7,740 nt of DNA from DASRAA01 sp036512955 (GCA_036512955.1 DATBZX010000116.1:1-7740); one strand, 5' to 3'; counted from the first letter of the stretch, positions 1 to 6,249 are shown. Numbers and translations: made by a program. The notes: generated by a model from the letters alone, not told the origin.

Positions 1-282
1 CGGCGCAAGCTGATCTACGGATTTGCCGGCTGCCTCACCCTGATCGGTATCTTCGCCATGCGCTGGAACGTGGTAATCGGAGGCCAACTCTTCTCCAAGA
101 GCTTCCTGGGCTATACCACTTACAAGATGGGCTTCGTCGCCCGCGAAGGCCTGCTGATGGCGATCGCGCTTACCATCCTGCCGTTCTTTATCTTGTGGGG
201 ATTGATGGAATTGCTGCCGCCTTGGGAGGAGACGCACGCGCTCGACCTGTCGCCTGTTGTCACAGCTCACGGTGACGATTAG
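1..282 (+). CDS. NrfD/PsrC-type membrane subunit, C-terminal part
   Basis: This is the last 93 codons of a gene that begins before the window; the frame is open from base 1 and ends at TAG 280-282. The visible part has a hydrophobic segment at about residues 4-20, a motif reading RWNVVIGGQ (residues 21-29), a loop, and a second membrane helix at about 51-71 followed by an acidic tail. The RWNVVIGGQ stretch near the last helices is typical of NrfD/PsrC/HybB-type subunits. In that family these proteins anchor a periplasmic molybdopterin or iron-sulfur oxidoreductase, or alternative complex III, in the inner membrane and exchange electrons with quinone. Which complex this one serves cannot be told, because the partner genes would lie upstream. 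It appears to be the last gene of its operon, since a terminator follows at once and the next gene is convergent. Confidence 0.75.
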   Translation, partial: RRKLIYGFAGCLTLIGIFAMRWNVVIGGQLFSKSFLGYTTYKMGFVAREGLLMAIALTILPFFILWGLMELLPPWEETHALDLSPVVTAHGDD

Positions 283-291
283 CTCATTGCT

Positions 292-2115
292 TCAATTGGA
301 GCGTGCTCCAGCTTTTTTACCGGTTATCTCAGACTCCGCCTGGATCCAGTCTTCAAGGTCGTGACCGTGTTCACATCCCCGTTCTTCGTAAAGGTGAAAC
401 GCCCGCGCCCGAATTAAGTCCAGAAAATCTTCTTCCCAATACTCGAATTCGCGCCGGTCTCCCACGGGCCGCTCAATCTGCTCTGCGGTCCGCAGTCGCA
501 CCCGGCGAATCTTGCCGGAGATTGTCTTGGGCAACTGGGCAAACTCAATCCGGCGTATCCGTTTGTACGGCCCCAGACGCTTGCGGATGAAGGCAAAAAT
601 TTCATGCGCCACCGCTTCTGACGGATACACACCAGGCGTCAGAGTGATGTAGGCCTTGGGAACATTCCAGCGAATGGCGTCCGGCGCCGGCACCACGGCG
701 GCTTCAGCGATTGCCGGATGCTCAATCAGCGCGCTCTCCAATTCAAAAGGGCTGATGCGATAATCTGACGACTTGAATACGTCATCATCACGCCCAACGT
801 ACGTGTAATATCCATCGCCGTCGCGGCTTGCGATGTCGCCAGTGTGATAGCACCCACCCTCCATGACCTTCAACGTGCGCGCTGGATCGTCGATATAGCC
901 AGCCATCAAACTGAGGGGCCTGGGATTCAGCCGCAGGCAGATTTCACCATCGGCCGCCTCGTTCCCATCGGCATCCAGCAGAACGATTTCGTGTCCGGGC
1001 GAAACCACACCTGCCGCGCCAGGTTTCACCGTCTGCCCAGGAAAATTGCCGATGACCAGCACGGTCTCGGTCTGTCCGAATCCGTCGCGAATGGTCAAGC
1101 CCCATGCTTTCCGGACGATCTCAATGACCTCAGGATTAAGTGGTTCGCCGGCGCCCACCAGTTCTCTGCACTGAACGGGATACGATCTCAAATCCTCCAG
1201 CACCATCAGTCGCCATACGGTCGGAGGAGCGCACAGGGTGCTGACTCCACAACGGGAAATCACTTCGAGGGTGTTCCTGGCATCGAATCGCGCGTAGTTA
1301 TGCACGAAGATGGTTGCGCCGGCATTCCACGGAGCGAAGAAACTGCTCCATGCATGCTTAGCCCAACCCGGCGAACTGATGTTGAGGTGAACATCGTCGG
1401 GACGCAAACCGATCCAATACATCGTTGCGAGGTGGCCGACGGGATAGCTCTGATGGGTGTGCAAAACAAGTTTTGGCTGGGCGGTGGTGCCCGAGGTGAA
1501 GTACAGCAGCACGGGATCGGTCGCCTTCGTCTCCGCGTCAGGCAAGTACGTTTCCTCGTCCCGAGACGAGTCCAAGTATGAGATCCAACCGTCGACAGGC
1601 TCGTCCACGACGATCCGCGAATAGTCGCCTGGCAACTCCAAGAAACTCCCGGTGAAAGCAGCTTTGGTAATGACGTGGCGCGCCTGTCCGCGGGTAAGGC
1701 GGTCTTGCAGATCGTCATGGGTCAGCAAGGTCGCAGCCGGGATGACGACCGCTCCTAACTTCATGGCTGACAGCATGACTTCCCACATCGCTACCACGTT
1801 GGGCAGCATCACGATGATGCGTTCGCCGCGACGAACCCCTTTTCTGCGAAGGAAGTTGGCTACCTGGTTTGAGCGCCGCGACATTTGGTCGTAGCTCAGC
1901 TTCAACTCTGAACCGTCCTCGTCTACGATCCACAATGCAGTCTTATGGTTGCCACGAGCGTAAGCGTCGAAGTAATCCAGCGCCCAGTTGAACTGAGTAA
2001 GTTGAGGCCAACGGAATTTTTGGTAAACGAATTCGTAGTCAGTGCGATGCTGCAGTAGAAAATCGCGTGCACTCAGGAAGGCATTCAGATCTGGATTGGA
2101 TGGGAATCGGTCCAT
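292..2115 (-). CDS. Medium-chain acyl-CoA synthetase-like AMP-forming ligase
   Basis: A 607-residue cytoplasmic ANL-superfamily enzyme, predicted to activate a carboxylic acid with ATP to an acyl-AMP and transfer it to CoA. Visible motifs in order: P-loop YFTSGTTAQPK (205-215), DGFGQTE (344-350), YHTGD (423-427), hinge motif beginning GRDDDVFK (441-448), and LPKTISGK (528-535) with catalytic Lys535. The overall pattern, including SPGWAKHAWSSFFAPW (248-263), is closest to the MACS/ACSM branch. The position of the acetate-restricting Trp414 of Salmonella Acs is Gly347 here, which leaves room for a longer or aromatic acyl group. Unusually, the Gly of the A8 hinge (Acs Gly524) is Asp451. About 70 residues extend past the catalytic Lys. 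The ATG start is supported by AGGA (2126-2129) ten bases upstream. The gene ends 9 bp from the convergent NrfD stop. The exact substrate is unknown. Confidence 0.9.
   Translation of the reverse strand: MDRFPSNPDLNAFLSARDFLLQHRTDYEFVYQKFRWPQLTQFNWALDYFDAYARGNHKTALWIVDEDGSELKLSYDQMSRRSNQVANFLRRKGVRRGERIIVMLPNVVAMWEVMLSAMKLGAVVIPAATLLTHDDLQDRLTRGQARHVITKAAFTGSFLELPGDYSRIVVDEPVDGWISYLDSSRDEETYLPDAETKATDPVLLYFTSGTTAQPKLVLHTHQSYPVGHLATMYWIGLRPDDVHLNISSPGWAKHAWSSFFAPWNAGATIFVHNYARFDARNTLEVISRCGVSTLCAPPTVWRLMVLEDLRSYPVQCRELVGAGEPLNPEVIEIVRKAWGLTIRDGFGQTETVLVIGNFPGQTVKPGAAGVVSPGHEIVLLDADGNEAADGEICLRLNPRPLSLMAGYIDDPARTLKVMEGGCYHTGDIASRDGDGYYTYVGRDDDVFKSSDYRISPFELESALIEHPAIAEAAVVPAPDAIRWNVPKAYITLTPGVYPSEAVAHEIFAFIRKRLGPYKRIRRIEFAQLPKTISGKIRRVRLRTAEQIERPVGDRREFEYWEEDFLDLIRARAFHLYEERGCEHGHDLEDWIQAESEITGKKAGARSN
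297..318 (+). terminator. Rho-independent terminator of the NrfD gene
   Basis: The arms TGGAGC (297-302) and GCTCCA (305-310) are perfectly complementary, and GC plus six T residues (313-318) follow. With a realistic loop the stem is 5 bp (GGAG/CTCC plus the outer T-A pair) around CGTG. It starts 14 bp after the NrfD stop codon and lies inside the last codons of the convergent acyl-CoA synthetase gene, so the sequence does double duty. The stem is short, hence moderate confidence. Confidence 0.5.
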
Positions 2116-2282
2116 TTTGGCGAGTTCCTTTTCCCGCGCCGCTCGTCCCTGACGCGGTCAGCGATGGGCACACTCAATCCCAAGTGCTCATCTAACGAAG
2201 GGGCGCCAACGTGCTGCCGTTTACCGGATCATACGACCATTCACCCGGACTGAACGAAGAAAATGTGCCTCGACATGAAGTC

Positions 2283-2939
2283 TCACTCAAACTGTTTGCG
2301 AAACTCCGCCAGTTGCTGCTTGAGTTCGCCGACTTCGCTTTGCAACGCAGCCACCGCCGCTTCCAATCGGCTCACGCGCTCGTCGTCACCCGGCGTACTG
2401 GACGGTGAAGCCGCGCGTACCACCAGCATCTCACCCGCCTCCACTTCGCCGGAAAGCAAATGCGCGTAGCGGGATTCCTTCGTTCCGGGCTGCCGCGGCA
2501 GTACCGCTGCCAGTGGAGGCTCGCGCTGCATCAATTTCTGCAAACTGAATTGCACTGCGTCCAAATCCTCGAAGTGGTGCATGCGCTCGGTCCGGCCGCG
2601 CAACTCGCCCGGTGTCTGCGGCCCGCGCAACAGTAGCACGCACAGCACAGCAGTCTCACCCCGCGTGAAGTTGAAGGTCTCCTGCAAGCGGTGTTCGTAC
2701 TTGGTAACACGACTGTCGGCGCCGCTGGCCGGGCCTGCCAGACCATCGTCGTGCAGGCCGTTCAGCCCATCACGCACCGCGCCTTCGTCCAGATTCATCA
2801 CCGGCTCACGGTTGTTCTTCTGGTTGCAGGCATTGACCAGCGCATTCAGCGACAGCGGATAGTAATCCGGCGTCGTGATGTCCTTCTCCAGCAGCGCGCC
2901 CAGAACGCGCGCTTCAACGTCGCTTAACTTGATGTCCAT
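2283..2939 (-). CDS. yceH: YceH/DUF480 family protein
   Basis: A 218-residue soluble protein that matches the YceH (DUF480) family over its whole length. Family signatures are LEKDITTPDYYPLSLNAL (17-34) and ACNQKNNREPVMNL (37-50), then RVTKYEHR (77-84), LLLRGPQTPGELR (102-114) and SRYAHLLSGEVE (156-167). The family is known structurally as tandem winged-helix domains and its cellular role is not settled; I do not assign one. The C-terminal part (about 186-216) is a short heptad-like, Leu-rich coiled coil, as in E. coli YceH. The length is normal and nothing is broken. The ATG start begins the conserved LSDVEARVLG region directly and has GAAGG three bases upstream with AGGAAG further back. It lies 34 bp downstream of the membrane-protein gene, so co-transcription is likely. 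Confidence 0.93.
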   Translation of the reverse strand: MDIKLSDVEARVLGALLEKDITTPDYYPLSLNALVNACNQKNNREPVMNLDEGAVRDGLNGLHDDGLAGPASGADSRVTKYEHRLQETFNFTRGETAVLCVLLLRGPQTPGELRGRTERMHHFEDLDAVQFSLQKLMQREPPLAAVLPRQPGTKESRYAHLLSGEVEAGEMLVVRAASPSSTPGDDERVSRLEAAVAALQSEVGELKQQLAEFRKQFE

Positions 2940-2973
2940 CAGCCTTCGGTCTTCCTGGCTCGGTTAATGTGGT

Positions 2974-3666
2974 TCACAGACGAGGCAATGTGAGGATGCG
3001 ATAAATCGGAATGCAAACCAGCAGGAATGCCACCACGGCCAGACCCACACGCACCTGGTGCGTCTTGAATCGTTGAGCAATGGCTGTCAGCAACAGCACC
3101 GTGGCCAGCAATACCGTGACGCGCACGTAATCATCCGACGTACTCCGGGACTTGGCGCCTTGCTCGAACGCTTCCGTGGCTTCTTGCGACAACTTGGCCG
3201 ACTCCTCCGTACGGGCATTGTGGTATTCCGTCATCAGTAACGGCCCCGCGGGCGCATCGGGATTATTCAGCGGGTCAAGCTTCTTCCACGCGTCAAACGC
3301 CACCTTGGCTTCGGGACGGAAGCGGCGTTCGAAGAGATCAGCCAGCTTCTTGTTGCCGCTGGCTTGCGCCTTGATCCACTCGACGACCGTCGAGGCATCG
3401 TAGATTTGCTCCTGGCCGCCGCGGGTCGCCAAACCCTGTGCCTGAACGCGGAGTCGCGTTGACTGTTCGTACAGCTCATCCTGCCTGCCGTCCCATTTTG
3501 CCGCTTGGTAGCCGCTCCACGCAGTCGCAATCGCGACCATCGCCAGGATGATGGCTTCGGCAATCTCCAGGGTCTCAATCCACTTTGATTTGTGATGCGG
3601 TCCGTGCTCTTCTGCCTCGTTCAACTTATGCGCGAGCTCGATGTTGAGTCCGCCGCGTTCACCCAT
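2974..3666 (-). CDS. Conserved three-helix membrane protein, function unknown
   Basis: A 230-residue protein whose family I do not firmly recognise. It has a charged, His-rich N-terminus (1-32), a first membrane helix at about 34-54 ending in SGYQAAKWDGRQ, a long charged helical soluble part (about 60-178), and two helices packed near the C-terminus (about 181-198 and 205-224) separated by a short basic loop. The arrangement of one N-terminal anchor, a roughly 120-residue helical domain and a C-terminal hairpin suggests an inner-membrane protein with a sizeable domain on one side; the side is not clear. There is no enzyme motif or signal peptide. The start is well supported by AGGAGG (+ strand 3671-3676) four bases before ATG. 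It is the first gene of a probable two-gene unit with yceH and is divergent from the reductase gene. Confidence 0.8.
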   Translation of the reverse strand: MGERGGLNIELAHKLNEAEEHGPHHKSKWIETLEIAEAIILAMVAIATAWSGYQAAKWDGRQDELYEQSTRLRVQAQGLATRGGQEQIYDASTVVEWIKAQASGNKKLADLFERRFRPEAKVAFDAWKKLDPLNNPDAPAGPLLMTEYHNARTEESAKLSQEATEAFEQGAKSRSTSDDYVRVTVLLATVLLLTAIAQRFKTHQVRVGLAVVAFLLVCIPIYRILTLPRL

Positions 3667-3670
3667 ACTT

Positions 3671-3676
3671 CCTCCT
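3671..3676 (-). promoter_or_regulatory. Ribosome binding site of the membrane-protein gene
   Basis: Read on the minus strand this is a perfect AGGAGG placed four bases before the ATG at 3666. It fixes the start codon and contrasts with the divergent gene at 3771, which has no Shine-Dalgarno sequence. Confidence 0.7.
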
Positions 3677-3741
3677 GCCTCAGAATGAATCGATGATTAC
3701 GAGAGGTTTTCCATGATACAACCACGCCAACAGGTATAGGC

Positions 3742-3755
3742 ACGTGACGACACGT
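3742..3755. repeat. Inverted repeat ACGTG-N4-CACGT
   Basis: The arms ACGTG (3742-3746) and CACGT (3751-3755) are perfect inverted repeats around ACGA. They end one base before the -10-like TAGAAT of the reductase gene, inside the 104 bp divergent intergenic region. This position suits an operator for a dimeric regulator, but arms of five bases can occur by chance, and no regulator gene is nearby. Confidence 0.35.
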
Positions 3756-3761
3756 TAGAAT
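3756..3761 (+). promoter_or_regulatory. Candidate -10 element for a leaderless reductase mRNA
   Basis: TAGAAT (five of six matches to TATAAT) ends nine bases before the ATG at 3771. A transcript starting about seven bases after it would begin at or just before the start codon. No Shine-Dalgarno sequence lies between it and the ATG (TCGAATACCC), which fits leaderless translation. I see no good -35 at the usual distance. Confidence 0.4.
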
Positions 3762-3770
3762 CGAATACCC

Positions 3771-4700
3771 ATGGGAAGCGCCAGCCAAAGTCCGCTCTTC
3801 GACGTCCTCTTCGACCACGCCGAGCCCAGCCCGTTCGCCTACGACGCCCTTGCGCCGTATGGCAATTTCGGATTTCCCCCGCCGCCTGCCGATCGCCCCT
3901 GGATTTACACCAACTTCGTGCAATCACTCGACGGCATCGTCAGCCTGCTGGGGAAGCATGCCTCTGGGGCCGAGATCGCCCAATCGCGCGAGGACCGCTG
4001 GCTGATGGATTTGCTGCGCGCTCACGCCGACGGCGTACTGATGGGCATGAATACCTTGCGCGAAGAACAGCGCAATCGCGGGCCCGAGAGCCGTGGCATC
4101 GTTTTCCAGGTCGCCGATCCCAGCCTGTTGAAGTTGCGCGAAAGACTCGGCAAAGGTCGCCAGCGGAATATCTTCGTCACCCGCGCCCTCGATCTCGATC
4201 TGTCGCGGCTGAAGTGCTTCGACGGCGATGTAGTGGATGTCGCAATCGTCACGTCGCCCGCTGGCGCCGATCGACTGGGAGCGCGAACCACGCATCCCCA
4301 TGTTGAAGTGATTTCCGCTGGTGCAGGTGAAACGCTTGATCTTCCAGCCGCAATACAAAAGCTACGCACCGATCTCGGAGTAAAGTATCTGCTCTGCGAA
4401 GGTGGCCCCACGCTTTACGGTAACCTGGCCCGCGCCGATCTGGTGGACGAGAAGTTCCTCACCGTCTCGCCACTCGAGATCGGACAACAGGTTCCCCCAG
4501 AGCAAGAGCGCCTGCCAAACGAAGCTCGCGAAGGATCGCTCCGCCGCCCCACCGTCTTCGGCGGTCCCGGCTTCACTAAAGAAACGATGACGCGCTGGAC
4601 CTGGCTCAGTTGCCGCAAGGCGGGCGATCACCAATTCAATCGCTACCGCCGTCAGCGGCGATTCGGAGACACGCTAGTAGTCGCTTCGATTAGTGACTGA
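3771..4700 (+). CDS. Stand-alone RibD C-terminal-type (DHFR-like fold) reductase
   Basis: A 309-residue cytoplasmic protein with the RibD_C / pyrimidine reductase domain, an NADPH-dependent dihydrofolate-reductase-like fold. Visible signatures are YTNFVQSLDGIVS (46-58), the region that binds substrate and cofactor in the family, HADGVLMGMNTLREE (85-99), and the nucleotide-binding KYLLCEGGPTLYGNL (205-219), followed by VDEKFLTVSPLEIG (225-238). The RibD deaminase domain with its zinc HxE and PCxxC motifs is absent, and no riboflavin gene is adjacent. It may reduce the riboflavin intermediate 5-amino-6-ribosylaminouracil phosphate, or be one of the many family members with another substrate. 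A Pro-rich N-terminal stretch of about 40 residues precedes the domain and a basic tail (QFNRYRRQRR) follows. Translation is probably leaderless. Confidence 0.85.
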   Translation: MGSASQSPLFDVLFDHAEPSPFAYDALAPYGNFGFPPPPADRPWIYTNFVQSLDGIVSLLGKHASGAEIAQSREDRWLMDLLRAHADGVLMGMNTLREEQRNRGPESRGIVFQVADPSLLKLRERLGKGRQRNIFVTRALDLDLSRLKCFDGDVVDVAIVTSPAGADRLGARTTHPHVEVISAGAGETLDLPAAIQKLRTDLGVKYLLCEGGPTLYGNLARADLVDEKFLTVSPLEIGQQVPPEQERLPNEAREGSLRRPTVFGGPGFTKETMTRWTWLSCRKAGDHQFNRYRRQRRFGDTLVVASISD

Positions 4701-4734
4701 GTGTTTGTAGCAGCAAGATACGGCAATGCCCTGA

Positions 4735-4764
4735 TTGAAACAGCCCCCATCCGCATACTAATGT
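4735..4764 (+). promoter_or_regulatory. Weak sigma-70-like promoter before the secreted protein
   Basis: TTGAAA (4735-4740) is a good -35, and TAATGT (4759-4764) is a mediocre -10 after an 18-base spacer. They lie in the 135 bp gap between the reductase stop and the next start. The -10 is poor, so read-through from the reductase gene is an alternative. Confidence 0.25.
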
Positions 4765-4835
4765 TCTTATTGCGCCGCTCCTGTCCTGACGACCGACTTT
4801 GAGTCAGCGTCGTGGCAAGTCGGAGCGTGGGAACA

Positions 4836-5528
4836 ATGTCGAGTGCAGAAGTGTTTGAGATTGTGGAGCATGGACAGCAGGCGGTAAAGCATTGGCGTTT
4901 ACTTCTTGCCTTCGCTGGCGGCACGCTATTGGCTTTGAGTACATTGCACTGTCCGCTGGCTGCGCAGGACAACACACCGCCTGCACAATCCGACCATGTT
5001 GAGTCTACGAGCTCGCCTGACGACCACGAGCGAATCTTGCTGCCCGCCGGCACGGTGATCTCCGTGCGCATCGCCGACCGAGTGGACTCCAACCATCTTC
5101 ATACCGGTGACCTATTGACCGGCATTGTCGATCCCTCGCTGATCTACAACGACCGCGTCCTGATCCCGCGCGGCACGGAGGCGCACGTACGAATGGCGGA
5201 GAATAAGAAAGGTGGTCATCTGCATGGAAAGGCTGAGGTAGAGCTGGAATTGATCGGCTTGGTGATGAACGGACGAAAGCTGGAAGTGGAGAGCGACACT
5301 TACCAGAAGGACCAAGGCGTTCTGGTCGCCAAGGTAAAGGCCGCAGGGCCAGCCAGCGCGGGGGCTGGGGCGGACATGGCGACGGGTTCAGGCCCAGGTT
5401 CGGGAGTGAGTCCGGTAATTGCGATATTTCACGCCGCGAAGGTGGAACTTCCTCCTGACACCCGAGTTAAGTTCACCCTTACAGCACCATTTACGTTTGT
5501 TAAACCGCCGGCCGACAGTGGGAAGTGA
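4836..5528 (+). CDS. Secreted beta-rich protein with AGT-type repeats, function unknown
   Basis: A 230-residue exported protein when started at ATG 4836, which has GGAG (4822-4825) ten bases upstream; an in-frame GTG at 4812 would add eight residues but has no clear ribosome binding site. After a rather long n-region (1-21) comes a hydrophobic core (22-38) and a probable signal peptidase I site near PLAAQ-DN (40-46). The Cys at 39 does not sit in a lipobox. The mature part contains ILLPAGTVISVRIADRVDS (67-85), HTGDLLTGIVD (89-99) and VLIPRGTEAHVRM (108-120), a beta-strand pattern I associate with acidobacterial exported proteins and which loosely recalls VirB10-like beta domains. A Gly/Ala-rich linker (about 170-190) leads to a final strand pair around VELPPDTRVKFTLTAPFTF (203-221). 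It is probably periplasmic. No function can be assigned. Confidence 0.75.
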   Translation: MSSAEVFEIVEHGQQAVKHWRLLLAFAGGTLLALSTLHCPLAAQDNTPPAQSDHVESTSSPDDHERILLPAGTVISVRIADRVDSNHLHTGDLLTGIVDPSLIYNDRVLIPRGTEAHVRMAENKKGGHLHGKAEVELELIGLVMNGRKLEVESDTYQKDQGVLVAKVKAAGPASAGAGADMATGSGPGSGVSPVIAIFHAAKVELPPDTRVKFTLTAPFTFVKPPADSGK

Positions 5529-5668
5529 GTTGGGAGTTCACGACCCGCGATTAACTACTTCACCCAGCAAGATTCCCGCGAAGAGGCAAAATCAAGTAGT
5601 CCGAGTACCTTAATCCGTACAAGAAAAACCGCCTCGCCTGCTCATTTTCTTTCTAACCTGCTGCGCGC

Positions 5669-5973
5669 CTACCGCAGCAACTCATCCACCGCGGCCTCGA
5701 CATGAATCACCGTCGTGTCGAGAAACTCGATGTCCTGTTGGCAGCGTCGCGCAGCAATAGAGGGAGCTCCGTCCCGGCCAGAACCAGAGCTTCGACTCCT
5801 TCTTCGGACTTTAGGCGTTGCGCGATGCGCTTGATCTCCTCACGGCTGTGCGGCAGGAACTTGTTCTTCAGCAGCTCGCCGATGTACTTCTTCTGGATGA
5901 AGTCGCGCTCTGCTTCGGTGGGTATAACAAGCGCGATTCCCGCACGCTGGAACTCCTCCGGATAGAATTTCGG
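5669..5973 (-). pseudogene. Aspartate/glutamate racemase remnant, truncated and frameshifted
   Basis: On the minus strand the bases from 5973 to 5737 read PKFYPEEFQRAGIALVIPTE and on through ERDFIQKKYIGELL, VEALVLAGTELPLLLRD and AAN. A one-base shift near 5735-5740 is then needed to continue with QDIEFLDTTVIHVEAAVDEL and a TAG stop at 5669-5671. This is the C-terminal part of an Asp/Glu racemase family protein: FYPEEF, the IPTEAE loop, GTELPLLL and FLDTT-IHVE are all family positions. About 101 residues remain of a usual 230 or so; the N-terminal half with the first catalytic Cys is absent, and an in-frame TGA (5974-5976) stands directly upstream. The second family Cys (GCTE) is Gly here (AGTE), a variant that intact homologues may share. 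Both defects together make a functional product very unlikely. Confidence 0.83.
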
Positions 5974-6027
5974 TCACGAGTGAACTTGCGTAATGGTGTT
6001 TGCCGGAAGGAACTCTAAGCTCACTGG

Positions 6028-6077
6028 GTGGGGAGCCACTTTTCAAGCGGTGGATATTCCGGGTGGATGGAAATTCC
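6028..6077. repeat. Short direct and inverted repeats (GGTGGA..ATTCC / CCAC..GTGG)
   Basis: GGTGGATATTCC (6049-6060) and GGTGGATGGAAATTCC (6062-6077) are near-copies with a variable insert; GGCGGAATTCC (6164-6174) is a looser third copy. Just upstream GTGG-GGAG-CCAC (6028-6039) forms an inverted repeat, and the same CCAC can also pair with the GTGG at 6050-6053. Dense short repeats of this kind occur at the ends of some insertion sequences, but no transposase sequence is visible, so the mobile-element reading is only an inference. Confidence 0.4.
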
Positions 6078-6175
6078 CAAAATGGAACCACCTTTCACTT
6101 TCCCGTGCTCTGCAGTGCAGTTCTGCTTGGGTAAACCGCTTACGACAAGTAGACTCCAACAGAGGCGGAATTCCA

Positions 6176-6181
6176 TAAAAT
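6176..6181 (+). promoter_or_regulatory. Candidate -10 for the first PEP-CTERM gene
   Basis: TAAAAT matches five of six bases of the -10 consensus and would give a leader of about 60 bases before the ATG at 6250. I see no convincing -35 at 16-18 bases upstream. Confidence 0.25.
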
Positions 6182-6240
6182 ATGCCTGACGTGGCCGCCT
6201 GTGCGCTCAGGAATCAGAATCACATCTCAATATGTTGTTT

Positions 6241-6246
6241 GGAGGA
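6241..6246 (+). promoter_or_regulatory. Ribosome binding site of the first PEP-CTERM gene
   Basis: GGAGGA lies directly before AAG-ATG. It decides the start: the in-frame ATG at 6232 would place this Shine-Dalgarno inside the coding region and spoil the signal peptide's basic start (MKLR). Confidence 0.75.
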
Positions 6247-6249
6247 AAG

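Larger units (their letters stand above)
5974..6240. other. Gene-free stretch with repeat motifs
   Basis: About 270 bases between the truncated racemase and the PEP-CTERM gene. I find no credible coding frame on either strand; the short frames that cross it have no family signature. It holds the repeat cluster at 6028-6077 with a third related copy at 6164-6174 and a -10-like TAAAAT at 6176-6181. The left part abuts the racemase break point, so it may contain inserted or rearranged DNA. Confidence 0.5.

Noticed and set aside
844..1581. Long open frame (245 codons) on the plus strand inside the acyl-CoA synthetase gene
   Set aside because: It is fully antisense to a gene with unmistakable ANL motifs, has no ribosome binding site and no recognisable domain.
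2228..2233. TATGAT on the minus strand as a -10 for the acyl-CoA synthetase
   Set aside because: A good hexamer, but no -35 lies at a suitable distance, and a leader of more than 100 bases would result.
3924..4358. Open frame of 144 codons antisense to the reductase
   Set aside because: It overlaps the conserved RibD_C core, and its protein shows no signal, domain or plausible start context.
4812..4835. GTG start at 4812 for the secreted protein
   Set aside because: The ATG at 4836 has a better Shine-Dalgarno (GGAG), and the extra eight residues would only lengthen an already long signal-peptide n-region.
5702..5965. Open frame of 87 codons on the plus strand
   Set aside because: It is the antisense shadow of the racemase remnant, whose minus-strand reading has clear family motifs.
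6192..6207. Possible sigma-54 promoter (GG-N10-GC) upstream of the first PEP-CTERM gene
   Set aside because: PEP-CTERM genes are sometimes sigma-54 dependent, and the GG and GC are spaced correctly, but the rest of the -24/-12 consensus, notably TT before GC, is missing.
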